Origin: Erwinia_E haradaeae_G | Lineage (GTDB): Bacteria > Pseudomonadota > Gammaproteobacteria > Enterobacterales > Enterobacteriaceae | Assembly (NCBI RefSeq): GCF_900698955.1 | Contig: NZ_LR217720.1 | Coordinates: forward strand, 186,001 to 250,000 | Length of the DNA: 64,000 nucleotides | Direction: 5' to 3' | In this document: positions 49,237-58,641 of the stretch, one piece after another | How the letters are laid out: every line of letters starts with the position of its first letter | Numbering within the stretch: the first letter of the stretch is position 1 | Notes under the pieces: generated by a model | The model's input: only the letters and a program-made list of their open reading frames with translations | The model's database searches: none | Told to the model about the DNA's origin: nothing | Made by a program: the position numbers and the translations under genes

Positions 49237-51309
49237 TTATCTTAAAAGAGATAAATCAGCGATTTTCAGAAATAGGGTATTTAACTGAGATAATAAAGTG
49301 AGGCGGTTGATACGCACTGCTGTATCTGTGGTATTGATAAGAACTTTATTAAAAAAATTATTAATGTCTTCACTCAGAGGAGTGAGGGAAAGTAATCCAT
49401 CTTCATATTTTCCTTGCGATAACAGTGTTTTTAAGTGGAGATTGATGATATCAATATTCTTTGCTAGTTTTTTTTCTTCTTTTTCTTTTAAAAAATCATC
49501 ATGTACTTTTTGGTTTAAGTCATCTGTGGTATGCAAAAGAATATGGGTAATACGTTTGTGCGCTAAAGATAGGTTGGTTGCTTGCTCCATATTACGGAAA
49601 TTTCTGACTGCATTTATACGTGCATGAATATCTAGAGGTTTTGTCGGGCGACATGCTAACACTGCTTGAATAGTATCACGACTATAATCTCTTTCCTTGT
49701 ACCATACATATAAGCGACCTAATACAAACTTGATCATTTCACTTACTGTTTTATCAGTATCAACTATTTTCTGACCATATAACTCTACTGCTGTTACTGA
49801 GAGAGTGTATAGGTCTAATGGAATTTCTTTTTCAATCATAATACGCAGAACACCTAGCGCTGAACGACGTAGTGCAAAAGGATCTTTGTCTCCTGTAGGG
49901 TATTGATTAATACCAAATATTCCTGCCAGGGTGTCCATTTTATCTGCAATTGCGAGCGTACAAGATACGGAGTGAGAAGGTAGACTGTCCCCTGAAAATC
50001 GTGGATAATATTGCTCCATAATAGCTCTTGCAATTTCTTCTGGTTCTCCGTAAAGACGTGCATAGTGCATACCCATCACACCTTGAATATCGGAAAATTC
50101 AAATACCATCTGACTTAGAAGGTCACACTTAGAGAGTAGTGCTGCACGTTTTGCATGACCCACATTACTATTAATTTGTTTTGCAATCCATTCAGATAAG
50201 AGTTGGAGACGCATAGTTTTATCACGTAGACTGCCTAAATTTTTCTGAAATATTACATTTTCTAAGAGGGGAAGATTTTTTTCCAATGGGTGTTGGCAAT
50301 CATTTTTAAAAAAAAATGCAGCATCTACTAGACGGGCTCGCACTACTTTTTCATTACCAGAGATAATTAACTGGGGATTTTCTGACGCAATATTACTTAC
50401 AAAGACAAAGTAAGGTAATAATTTTCCCGTGTAACTATATACAGGGAAATATTTTTGGTGATCCATCATAGTATGAACTATTACATCAGTTGGTAGTTCC
50501 AGGAATTTTTCTTCAAATTGCGCGATGAGAACAATGGGCCATTCTACGAGTGCTGTCACTTCTTCTAGAAGTCTTTTATCTAAATGAACTACACCATTAA
50601 TTTTTGCAGCAACAGCTTTGGCATTTTCTTGAATAATTTTTTTACGCACTAAATAGTTTGCTTCTACTTTTCCTTTTGCAGATAATATCTGCAAATAATT
50701 GTCAGCATGATTAATAATGATATTTTTTTCTCCCATAAAACGATGACCACTAATCGTGCGGGAAGAATCAATCCCAAAAATATTAGCTGGGATTAATATA
50801 TCACCTAACATAAGGATAACAGTATGCACGGGACGAACAAATTGAAAATTTGATGTACCCCACCGCATTTGTTTTGATACTGGTAATTTTTTAAGACATA
50901 AAGAAACGATTTCTGGTAGTAGTTTCTCGGTTTGTTCTCCAGTTATACGCGCATTGTATATGAGCCATTCACCTTTACTATTTATCATGCGATCAGCCTG
51001 ATCAATTGTAATCCCGCAACTAGAGGCCCATCGTAAGGCCGCTGAAGTCGGACGACCATGACTATCAAAGGATATATTAGTGGCTGGGCCACGATTCTTG
51101 ATTATGCGATCAGGCTGCACTACGCTAAGATCATATACTAGAAGGGCTAAACGTCGAGGTGTAGCAAACCAGTGTACCTCTCTATGAGCTAGGCATTTTG
51201 CATGTAATTCAAAAGTTAAATTTTTTGCAAAGGATTCTGCTAAGAATCGAAGAGATTTAGGAGGTAATTCTTCAGTTCCAATTTCTACTAGAAAAGTTTT
51301 TTTATTCAT
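49237..51309 (-). CDS. glyS: Glycyl-tRNA synthetase beta subunit
   Basis: This 690-residue protein (E. coli 689) is the large subunit of the bacterial alpha2-beta2 GlyRS. It begins with LVEIGTEELPPKSL and has the conserved FATPRRLALLV, RMRWGTSNFQFVRPVHTV-like and MMDHQKYFPVY segments, the HD-like region (GVMGMHYARLYGEP), and a C-terminal anticodon-binding domain. The beta subunit supplies most tRNA binding. It starts 6 bases after the glyQ stop, so the two are co-translated. Confidence 0.97.
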   Translation of the reverse strand: MNKKTFLVEIGTEELPPKSLRFLAESFAKNLTFELHAKCLAHREVHWFATPRRLALLVYDLSVVQPDRIIKNRGPATNISFDSHGRPTSAALRWASSCGITIDQADRMINSKGEWLIYNARITGEQTEKLLPEIVSLCLKKLPVSKQMRWGTSNFQFVRPVHTVILMLGDILIPANIFGIDSSRTISGHRFMGEKNIIINHADNYLQILSAKGKVEANYLVRKKIIQENAKAVAAKINGVVHLDKRLLEEVTALVEWPIVLIAQFEEKFLELPTDVIVHTMMDHQKYFPVYSYTGKLLPYFVFVSNIASENPQLIISGNEKVVRARLVDAAFFFKNDCQHPLEKNLPLLENVIFQKNLGSLRDKTMRLQLLSEWIAKQINSNVGHAKRAALLSKCDLLSQMVFEFSDIQGVMGMHYARLYGEPEEIARAIMEQYYPRFSGDSLPSHSVSCTLAIADKMDTLAGIFGINQYPTGDKDPFALRRSALGVLRIMIEKEIPLDLYTLSVTAVELYGQKIVDTDKTVSEMIKFVLGRLYVWYKERDYSRDTIQAVLACRPTKPLDIHARINAVRNFRNMEQATNLSLAHKRITHILLHTTDDLNQKVHDDFLKEKEEKKLAKNIDIINLHLKTLLSQGKYEDGLLSLTPLSEDINNFFNKVLINTTDTAVRINRLTLLSQLNTLFLKIADLSLLR

Positions 51310-51315
51310 TGAAGT

Positions 51316-52230
51316 TTATGTATGATCCTTTCTACACCGAGGGAAGCCTAGTGTTTGTCGAGAGATGAAGTAAGCTTCTGCTACCAATTTGGTAAGGGTT
51401 CGAATACGTAAGATGTATCGTTGTCGTTCGGCGCTAGAAATGGCTTTACGTGCATCTAGCATATTAAAACTATGTATTGCTTTTAAAATACGTTCATAGG
51501 CCGGTAGGGGTAGCGGTTTTTTTAGCGCAAGAAGATGTTGTGCTTCTTGTTCGTGTTTTTGAAAGCAAGTAAAGAGAAAATCAATGTCGGCATATTCAAA
51601 ATTATACATGGATTGTTCGATTTCATTTTGATGGAAGATTTCACCGTAGGTGAGCTTGCCATACGGTCCTTCGTTCCACACTAAACTATAAAGATTATCA
51701 ACGTTTTGGAGATGCATAGCTAGACGTTCTAATCCGTAGGTGATCTCGCCGCTAATTGGTTTGCATTCTAATCCGCAAATCTGTTGAAAGTAAGTTATTT
51801 GTGTGATTTCCATGCCATTCAACCATACCTCCCAACCCAATCCCCACGCACCTATGGTTGGATTTTCCCAGTTATCTTCTACAAATCGTATATCTTGCAT
51901 GTGTAGATTAATATCTAATGCTTTGAGAGAGTCCAGGTAGAGGTTTTGGAGGTCATGCGGTGAGGGTTTAATGACTACTTGGAACTGATAATAATGCTGT
52001 GAACGATTAGGGTTATCTCCATATCGCCCGTCAGTGGGACGGCGGGTGGGTTGCACGTACGCTACTGCTAATGGCTCGGGGCCTATTGCATGCAGACAAG
52101 TTATGGGATGAGATGTGCCTGCACCAATCTCCATATCTAGCGATTGTGTAATACTACACCCTCTTCGAGCCCAGTAATTCTGTAATCTTAAAATGAGTCC
52201 CTGAAATGTTTTAGTATTAAATGGTGTCAT
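51316..52230 (-). CDS. glyQ: Glycyl-tRNA synthetase alpha subunit
   Basis: This 304-residue protein (E. coli 303) is the catalytic subunit, class II. Conserved stretches are FQGLILRLQNYWARRGC, MEIGAGTSHPITCL, the TRRPTDGRYGDNPNR loop, FVEDNWENPTIGAWGLGWEVW and EITYGLERLAMHLQ. The FQQICGLEC piece has Cys where E. coli has Gly (VGGLEC). It is first in the glyQ-glyS operon. Confidence 0.98.
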   Translation of the reverse strand: MTPFNTKTFQGLILRLQNYWARRGCSITQSLDMEIGAGTSHPITCLHAIGPEPLAVAYVQPTRRPTDGRYGDNPNRSQHYYQFQVVIKPSPHDLQNLYLDSLKALDINLHMQDIRFVEDNWENPTIGAWGLGWEVWLNGMEITQITYFQQICGLECKPISGEITYGLERLAMHLQNVDNLYSLVWNEGPYGKLTYGEIFHQNEIEQSMYNFEYADIDFLFTCFQKHEQEAQHLLALKKPLPLPAYERILKAIHSFNMLDARKAISSAERQRYILRIRTLTKLVAEAYFISRQTLGFPRCRKDHT

Positions 52231-52713
52231 ATATTTTTATTGTTGTAAGTATTACCGAGGATATTGAAGTAATTGTATTATCTTAACTATATGTTGTATT
52301 AGAGCCGACTTGATATATCTGATAGATTTCATGATCGGACTACTTAAGGTATTTATAGGATATATATAGATATTTGTATTTTATACTTATTTTCTTTCTA
52401 CATATATCCAAAGATATTTAATACGTATATTATTCTAATATAGTACTTATATCATGCATATGTGATGGATGTAACTATAGTTCATTAATATAGATGATTG
52501 TTATAGCAAAAATATGTTGGGATATTGAAAATACATACTGAATATTATTCTATTTTCTTCATTTAATATTACATACTTTTTTAGTTTAGTCTATATTAAA
52601 AATATTAAATCCATGGTGAGAAGACATAATAAAGCACTGGAGATGCACAATGTAGATAAAGATATGACTTATATTGTATAAAATTTTATTTTTACATCAA
52701 ACAGATAGGATTT
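52231..52713. other. Spacer between sspB and glyQ
   Basis: About 480 AT-rich bases, downstream of sspB and upstream of glyQ on the minus strand. No gene or clear terminator was seen. Confidence 0.5.
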
Positions 52714-53226
52714 TTATACTAGACGTAATCCTGGAAAGTTGTTGTTTATTTCTAATTTTTTTTTGTTGTCCGCTTGATGAGGGACTTGTTCTTTTTGAGG
52801 CTGACCTGTATCATCTTTTTTTATGATAGATAAAATGATTTTGTTTTTTGTAGCGTTTTTATATTCGTGTAATGGTGGAGGGAAATGTGCATTACCAGTG
52901 TCTATATGGTTTTCGAATACCATTCCCTCGCTATTTTCGCGTGCAAAAATTGCTATAATTGATACAGGGGGTAATAAAATATGCTGTAAAACACCTTGAA
53001 AGCGAGTGGAGAACGAAATTCTCTCTTTTTTAAAATCTATACCATCTACTGCATTTGGTGCGATATTGAGAATAATTTGACCATTACTGGAATATTCGAT
53101 AGGCACTATAACAGAAGGAACGTCAATATTTATAACTAAATGTGGTGTCAGATCGTTATCAATCATCCATTCATATAAGGCGCGTATTATGTACGGGCGA
53201 CGATCTGTCAGTTGAGTATCTCTCAT
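52714..53226 (-). CDS. sspB: ClpXP protease specificity-enhancing factor SspB
   Basis: This 170-residue protein (E. coli 165) binds ssrA-tagged proteins and delivers them to ClpXP. The folded domain is well conserved (RRPYIIRALYEWMIDNDLTPHLV, then GQIILNIAPNAV and IAIFARENSEGMVFE). A diverged flexible linker follows, and the last residues FPGLRLV match the ClpX-binding XB tail PALRVVK. Both working ends are therefore present. GGAGGT precedes the ATG. In E. coli sspB follows sspA in one operon; here sspA is dead, so sspB needs its own or a read-through promoter. Confidence 0.95.
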   Translation of the reverse strand: MRDTQLTDRRPYIIRALYEWMIDNDLTPHLVINIDVPSVIVPIEYSSNGQIILNIAPNAVDGIDFKKERISFSTRFQGVLQHILLPPVSIIAIFARENSEGMVFENHIDTGNAHFPPPLHEYKNATKNKIILSIIKKDDTGQPQKEQVPHQADNKKKLEINNNFPGLRLV

Positions 53227-53348
53227 ATTTTATATTACCTCCGCGTTTTTATTTACATGTTACGAATTATGGATGGGTAAGAATATAGACAGGAATAACT
53301 TTGAATATATGTGATATCATCATTGAGTGATTCTGATGGTTCTATTCT

Positions 53349-53932
53349 TTATAGCAACCCAATATCTATCTCTTCTTCAAGTAATGCTCAAGTGATGTAA
53401 TCAAAAGTAGCTTGCTAGGCTAAAGTGTATTCGTTTGTATATCACATGGTTTGTGTGAAAATACATGAGATGAGCGATAATAGTTTTTAATCACACACTG
53501 TTGTCGTGTTGGTGCTAACGCTTATAATTATCTGTATTGTACATTACCTATCAGGGTATAACATTCTTTTTTAATGTATAACCATCTATTACAATTCTAT
53601 TGTGTGTCTGTCTACTAAAATAATTCATATAAATTTTAGCACGGAAGTTATGTGTCTAAGTATATAAGACTATGATATGCTTCATATAGTTGCCGCTCAT
53701 AATCATAAAGTGGTGTTAGTCAATTAAAAATTAAGAGTCATGATCGACTATAGCAAGTATGATGCTACTCTGCTGTTGTGATTTGGATGACGATTGTTCT
53801 GTACACAAGTACAATCTGTACTGTGGATAATGTACTATGGTTTTCAAAGTCAAAAAAGAGTATGATTATGGGATTGATCTATGGGTGATTCAGAAACAGT
53901 TATATATACTTTCACGGTGATGTAGTAATCAT
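53349..53932 (-). pseudogene. sspA: Decayed sspA (stringent starvation protein A)
   Basis: It lies between rpsI and sspB exactly as in E. coli, with matching length (584 against 639). An ATG at 53932 is followed by L-F and P-stop-I-N-P-I-I-I-L for LFSGPTDIYSHQVRIVL. Next come H-P-N-H-N-S-R-V-A (NPNQSVP), A-I-V-D-H-D (TLVDRE), S-G-N-Y-M-K-H-I-I-V-L-Y-T (SRLYMHRIEKDWYT), L-A-P-T-R-Q-Q-C-V-I (LAPLLWRLPQLGI), Y-K-R-I-H-F-S-L-A-S (FERDSFLAS) and S-I-T-E-E-E-I-D-I-G before a stop at 53349 (SLTEAEREMRLG). Many stops and frameshifts are present. Confidence 0.78.
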
Positions 53933-54154
53933 AATATTTATCGGGTGCTATATTATTTTGTTAAAAACACAGAGTTTTTGTGTGCCCCCACTATACATAT
54001 ATAGTATCAGATAAAATAGAAGATATATAATAAACTATTAATTAAAGATGCAGATATACACCATTAATGATTATCCCATAGAGGGTATCTAGCGAGGTTT
54101 TTAGTACGTGAAAAGAAAGATAATTAAACAATATTGCTGTAATATATTCTGTGT

Positions 54155-54183
54155 AAAAAAACCCAGTGCTAAGGACCGGGTTT
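54155..54183 (-). terminator. Rho-independent terminator of rplM-rpsI
   Basis: On the minus strand AAACCCGGT and ACTGGGTTT form a 9-base stem (one G-U pair) around a 7-base loop, followed by a run of T (from the A-run at 54155-54158 and beyond). It starts 24 bases after the rpsI stop. It is the only textbook intrinsic terminator I found in the window. Confidence 0.85.
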
Positions 54184-54206
54184 ATTTTTCTCAGATAGAG
54201 TGTCAA

Positions 54207-54599
54207 TTATCGTTTGGAGAATTGTGGACGACGACGCGCCTTACGAAACCCGACTTTTTTTCGCTCTACTTGCCGAGCATCGCGTGTAACAAAACCTGCT
54301 TTCCTTAATGTACTGCGTAGGGATTGCTCTCTTTCTATGAGTGCTCGTGTGATACCGTGACGAATTGCACCCGCTTGTCCTGAGATTCCACCACCTTTTA
54401 CTGTGATATACCAATCAAACTTATTTACTATATCTAGTAGTTCCAGAGGCTGACAAACTACCATACAAGCAGTTTTACGACTAAAGTACTCTTTTAGAGA
54501 ACGTTTGTTGATAGTGATGTTACCGCTACCTTTTTTTAAAAAGACACGTGCAGAAGCGCTTTTTCGACGACCCGTGCCATAGTTTGTCTTCTCCACCAT
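54207..54599 (-). CDS. rpsI: 30S ribosomal protein S9
   Basis: This 130-residue protein has the E. coli length. It begins with YGTGRRKSASARVFLKKG and ends with the basic tail RRRPQFSKR, whose last Arg reaches the P-site tRNA. The GGGISGQAGAIRHGITRAL segment is typical. It is second in the rplM-rpsI operon, 15 bases after rplM, with a clear terminator downstream. Confidence 0.98.
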   Translation of the reverse strand: MVEKTNYGTGRRKSASARVFLKKGSGNITINKRSLKEYFSRKTACMVVCQPLELLDIVNKFDWYITVKGGGISGQAGAIRHGITRALIEREQSLRSTLRKAGFVTRDARQVERKKVGFRKARRRPQFSKR

Positions 54600-54614
54600 T
54601 TCCTGGTATCCTAA

Positions 54615-55043
54615 TTATATGTCAAGAACTTGCGGTTGTTGCGCCGCATGTTTGTGCTTATTGCCCGTATAAACTTTAAGTTTACGGTACATCTGACGAC
54701 CTAGCGGCCCTTTCGGTAACATACCTTTAACCGCAAGTTCAATTACTCTTCTAGGAGAACGATTAATCATTTCTTCAAAAGTAGATTTTTTAATACCACC
54801 AATATGCCCAGTATAATGATAATATAATTTATCGCTACGTTTATGGCCGGTGACGGCAATTTTCTCAGCATTGAGCACAATAATATAATCGCCAGTATCC
54901 ACATGTGGAGTATACGTCGTTTTATGTTTTCCATGTAAGCGACGAGCTATCTCTGTTGCTAAGCGACCTAAGATTTTATGTGTAGCATCCACAACATACC
55001 AATTACGCTGGACGGATTCTATCTTAGCTGTAAAAGTTTTCAT
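54615..55043 (-). CDS. rplM: 50S ribosomal protein L13
   Basis: This 142-residue protein has the E. coli length. Conserved stretches are WYVVDATHKILGRLATEIAR, HVDTGDYIIVLNAEKIAVTG, and MLPKGPLGRQMYRKLKVY near the end. It is an early 50S assembly protein that binds 23S rRNA. It leads the rplM-rpsI pair. The start MKTFTA is the family start. Confidence 0.98.
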   Translation of the reverse strand: MKTFTAKIESVQRNWYVVDATHKILGRLATEIARRLHGKHKTTYTPHVDTGDYIIVLNAEKIAVTGHKRSDKLYYHYTGHIGGIKKSTFEEMINRSPRRVIELAVKGMLPKGPLGRQMYRKLKVYTGNKHKHAAQQPQVLDI

Positions 55044-55194
55044 CTAAAAACATACCCATATTAAATTTTACATTTATAAAGTTTAAAGCATTAAAGCTAG
55101 TATTTAGCATTTATTTATCAGTCTGCTTAGACTAGTAATTTTTACCTATATGTAGAAAGTAACGCAAACAACATAGACCCCTATGACTCTGAGT

Positions 55195-56640
55195 CCTAAT
55201 TTATTTACTACAGGCCTAATGTATTCTACAAAAGTAGCTCTACAATGATTATAAAGAAATCATCGATAAAAATCGAATGTTTTCTATCAGACTATATCTC
55301 GTAGCTCATAAATTAATCATTGCGCTGCACATTGATTTTAATTATTAAATATAGGTGATAAATATACATATCTCTATTCATGTATGCTATGTAGGTGTTA
55401 TATAGAACTGTGATATTGATATTTTTAGACTTGTACGTGTGCTGGATTTGTAATCTATAAACAGTCTGATCATGTGGGAAATGTATTAAAAATGCTACTT
55501 GAATGATAGTTTTTGTAGCAACATGTACCAGAAGTGATATTTGTTAAGTTACATTTTGTTATTTCCAGCATCATGATATACATATAAATTATCATCCTTG
55601 TGATATAAGATGACTTATAGTCACGCAACGTGTGTTGCTGCAAAGATAGTCAAGGTGATACTGAGATTACGAATACAGGTAAATCATACTATAACAATAC
55701 CTTTTTGCTCATTTATTCTGTTATAGAAGGTATCTCTTGAGTGTAAAAACGTGACGTTGTGTGTTGTTTATTAAGATTAACCTCTGTGAGTTATATTACG
55801 ATAACTAGGAGTTTATAGTTGTAGCCTAGATGTGCTAGATATATAACATTTAGTTAAAAAATTGATGCTGTGCGCTTTTTTAAACATGAATAAAAGATAT
55901 GTAGTACACATGAATATCTTTGAGATATTTTTACCATCCTATTTTTTGTTTGCGCAGGTTGGTAGAACAAAAAATAAGTCTTCAACAAAATGAAGATAAC
56001 CTGCTATGTTCTTGAAGAATATTATGATATAAAACTAATGTAGTATGTTTAATATATCAAAATAAGATTCATTATGGATGTAAGATGCACGGTGTATTGT
56101 AATATTCTGTAATAGAATAACATAGATTTATAGCGCTTCGTGCTTTACATATGCTTATCATATCACATATTCAAACCAAGACACCATTTCAGGGACACTT
56201 ACATTAAATATTAATAGCCAGACGTATCGCGCCGATTTTAAACCGATACAGAATTTGCAAGAGACTCCCTTGTTGATGGAGAGCATCTGTCCATTAAGTG
56301 CGAAGAATCATATATCATAATTTTCTAACGGCATATCCAGAATTACATTACAGAGATAATGTGAAGTGGAATAGATTGTATCTAAAATATAGAAAATAGT
56401 AGTAGTGACAATACTAAACATCATTATAGCATTATGAGAACTTTAGGATTTTCATAATTATTGAGACTGTGAAGTAAGAAAACTAACATTAGATATATTA
56501 TCAAGATCTCTCTATGATTTATCATCATTATGATCTAACATTATTATTTATTTTGCTATGAACTGTACTATGACATCAGCACAATGCTGTTAGGTGAGAA
56601 AGTAAGCATGATCTATTGGGATATAGGTAATCGAGTCACT
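55195..56640 (-). pseudogene. zapE: Decayed zapE (division-associated ATPase)
   Basis: It lies between rplM and zapG, the E. coli location, on the rplM strand. The 3' end is clear: L-K-S-M-C-S-A-M-I-N-L then, after a frameshift, Y-E-I-stop-S-D-R for VKLVVSAEVPLYEIYQGDR. F-D-F-Y-R and, 12 residues on, E-Y-I-R follow for FEFQR and EYLKR. Further upstream L-Q-I-L-Y-R-F-K near 56240 fits LEIIADRFK. The middle and 5' parts are poorly recognised, so limits are approximate. ZapE is an ATPase acting at the constricting Z-ring. Confidence 0.6.
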
Positions 56641-56709
56641 CTTATCATGCAATTAGCACTTCTATCTCTAAAATTTTTAGATCGTATCACACACAACAGG
56701 GAATAAGAT

Positions 56710-57108
56710 ATGATAATGTGGATATCCGGGTTTGTAGGATTAATTGCAGGCATTATTACAGGGCTTGTAGTGATTCACTTTACAACAAGAGGTGTTAAAA
56801 AAACACGCAATGAAAGTTATGACTTACAGAAAAGTCAATCAGCATTAAGAGATCATCAGGAGGAATTATGTGATTACTTGCGAAAAAGCATGAAACTATT
56901 AGAAAATTTAGAACGCGATTATCAGAATTTATATCGACATATCGATCAGGGAGCAAATGTATTGCGCGATCGTTTAGTAGGTGAATCAAAAATATTTAAT
57001 GATAGTAACAGAGATATTGAAAGAGAACAGGATCAAATTTCGATACATTTACCACGGGATTATCCTATTCATACTTCCAGTATTTTACATAGAAGGGAGC
57101 GGTGTTAA
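56710..57108 (+). CDS. zapG: Z-ring associated protein ZapG (YhcB, DUF1043)
   Basis: This 132-residue protein has the length of E. coli YhcB/ZapG. An N-terminal membrane helix (about 4-24, rich in Gly, Ile and Val) is followed by a basic stop and a long coiled coil (about 34-110). The conserved LPRDYP motif is near 114-119, as MPRDY in E. coli. It is an inner-membrane protein linked to cell division and envelope growth. It diverges from the dead zapE as in E. coli. It is intact while zapB and zapE are not. Confidence 0.9.
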   Translation: MIMWISGFVGLIAGIITGLVVIHFTTRGVKKTRNESYDLQKSQSALRDHQEELCDYLRKSMKLLENLERDYQNLYRHIDQGANVLRDRLVGESKIFNDSNRDIEREQDQISIHLPRDYPIHTSSILHRRERC

Positions 57109-57579
57109 TAAAAAAGAGATATCATATAGTTGCTTATTTCTTTTGCTGACAATGTATTTTATTTTGCTCATAATTTTTCTGTTTCATGTTAATTTTTTCA
57201 ATTATCTTGGTATTATATGTGCTATATAAGTCTACATAATTAGAAGATTTGTTGAATATTTTAGAGAGAATCGCTTAATATTTGCAATTTTATTCTAAAT
57301 ACCTACCAGGTGGTACATAAAGTATTGATATGTAAATATTTTCTTCAATGGCATTCAGATGGCTATTTTTATCTTACGTGTAAAAATTAGAAATTATTTC
57401 TGATTATTGAGCAGGCGATTGCACGCTGGTCCCAATCGGCATTTTTTGTAATTTTCTATAAAAATATAGATTTGAAGTTTACGTAGTCATCAAGATTCTG
57501 GTTATAATTACCCTGTGCCGAATAACAATGTTAGATATTTTTGACACAAAGTAGCTTATACGTCTTCATTAGGTGATAT
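57109..57579. other. Spacer after zapG
   Basis: About 470 bases. E. coli has degQ here on the plus strand. A frame just after zapG (from about 57107) reads N-K-K-E-I-S-Y-S-C-L-F-L-L-L-T, signal-peptide-like, which could be the start of a dead degQ. I saw no protease motifs. Confidence 0.3.
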
Positions 57580-57954
57580 CTAATCATCTTTTATTTTTTG
57601 TTTTGAGTTGTAAGCTTGCACATTTTGAAAGCCTTTTTCATGCAAAAGAAGCGTTTGCAGTCGACTCATTATGCCATGATCGCAATACAGTAGATAGGTT
57701 TTATTTGGATCTAAAGTGTTAAATTGGCTAGATAGTTTATAGAATGGCAATGATTTTATCAGTACGTTTTCTAGACTAAGAGGGCATTTTTCTTGCTCTT
57801 CTTGCGTACGGATGTCCAAGATAATATATTTCAAATTACACCACTTAATGTTCTCAATTCGCTCTATTTTGTGTCTGTTGTTTTTTATGACGAGGACTCT
57901 TATCCATGCGTGGTTTTTCTTCTCCACGTGCGCTCTTAGAGAGACATTATACAT
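57580..57954 (-). CDS. thiI: Stand-alone rhodanese domain, C-terminal part of ThiI
   Basis: This 124-residue frame matches only the last ~90 residues of ThiI (E. coli 482). Conserved are ILDIRTQEEQE, SLPFYKLSSQFNTLDPNKTYLLYC with the persulfide-forming Cys (C91, E. coli C456), and MSRLQTLLLHEKGFQNV. Nothing of the THUMP and PP-loop domains, needed for 4-thiouridine in tRNA, was found upstream. The first ~30 residues are unlike ThiI, and stop codons TAA TAG stand just before the ATG, with no SD. It may be a functional sulfur-carrier domain for thiazole synthesis, or the well-kept end of a dying gene. Confidence 0.7.
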   Translation of the reverse strand: MYNVSLRAHVEKKNHAWIRVLVIKNNRHKIERIENIKWCNLKYIILDIRTQEEQEKCPLSLENVLIKSLPFYKLSSQFNTLDPNKTYLLYCDHGIMSRLQTLLLHEKGFQNVQAYNSKQKIKDD

Positions 57955-58378
57955 CTATTAATAGTGTAGCACGTTTATCTTCTGCATACTAGATACTTGA
58001 TTAATCAAATGAATGCATTAAAAGTTTAGGTCATGAAGTAATCATATGTTTCTGTAGTGTTATCTGATCCTCTGTTTCCATGAGTAAGTATAATAATCAA
58101 TAACAATATTCACACATGGTGCGGTTGGTGTATTAATCATAATTTTAAGCATGATGTATTAACAATGTATTGTATATGTATAGTGGTAAGATGATGCATA
58201 AACATTGCACAGCGCTAACAAGTTTTTTCTGTAGAAGGTTGATGTAGAAAGATAACGTATGATAGTTGTTGATAACAAGTGATGATTACCCTGATGTCTT
58301 ATATCACATATGTACAAAAATATATCATTCTATATATATGCACCCTCTATATATATAACATACAATATAGTGTGATTG
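57955..58378. other. Spacer between thiI fragment and yfaE remnant
   Basis: 424 AT-rich bases. No ThiI N-terminal residues or other gene recognised. Confidence 0.5.
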
Positions 58379-58641
58379 TCATCGAGTTACACACGTGCAC
58401 ATAAAGATAAAATATTTACTATATTTTTCATCAGGTTGATACGATTTTCCAGATGGTGTCTAATCAGCTCTCATATTCAACGATTTCAAAAAGAAACGGC
58501 AGTATCCTGCGTGGTACCGCCATTTGATATATTTATATTATGTTCTGCAAACGTAAATAATAGAGATGCCTGTAGACGTAGGTATGTTGCTATATATCTA
58601 TATTCTAAGTATAGAGTACTTATAGAGCATAGTACCGGCAC
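58379..58641 (-). pseudogene. yfaE: Decayed yfaE (2Fe-2S ferredoxin for NrdB)
   Basis: It begins with GTG overlapping the nrdB stop (TAGTG). The first ~50 codons stay open: S-L-L-F-T-F-A-E-H-N-I-N-I fits SLLAALESHNVAV. Then a frameshift occurs before G-Y-C (GYCGSC), and the rest runs through a stop to Y-Q-P-D-E and I-F-M-C-T-C (FIQPGE and ILPCCC). Only some of the cluster Cys survive. YfaE helps maintain the NrdB diferric-tyrosyl cofactor in E. coli. Its order and strand (nrdA-nrdB-yfaE) are kept. Confidence 0.72.
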
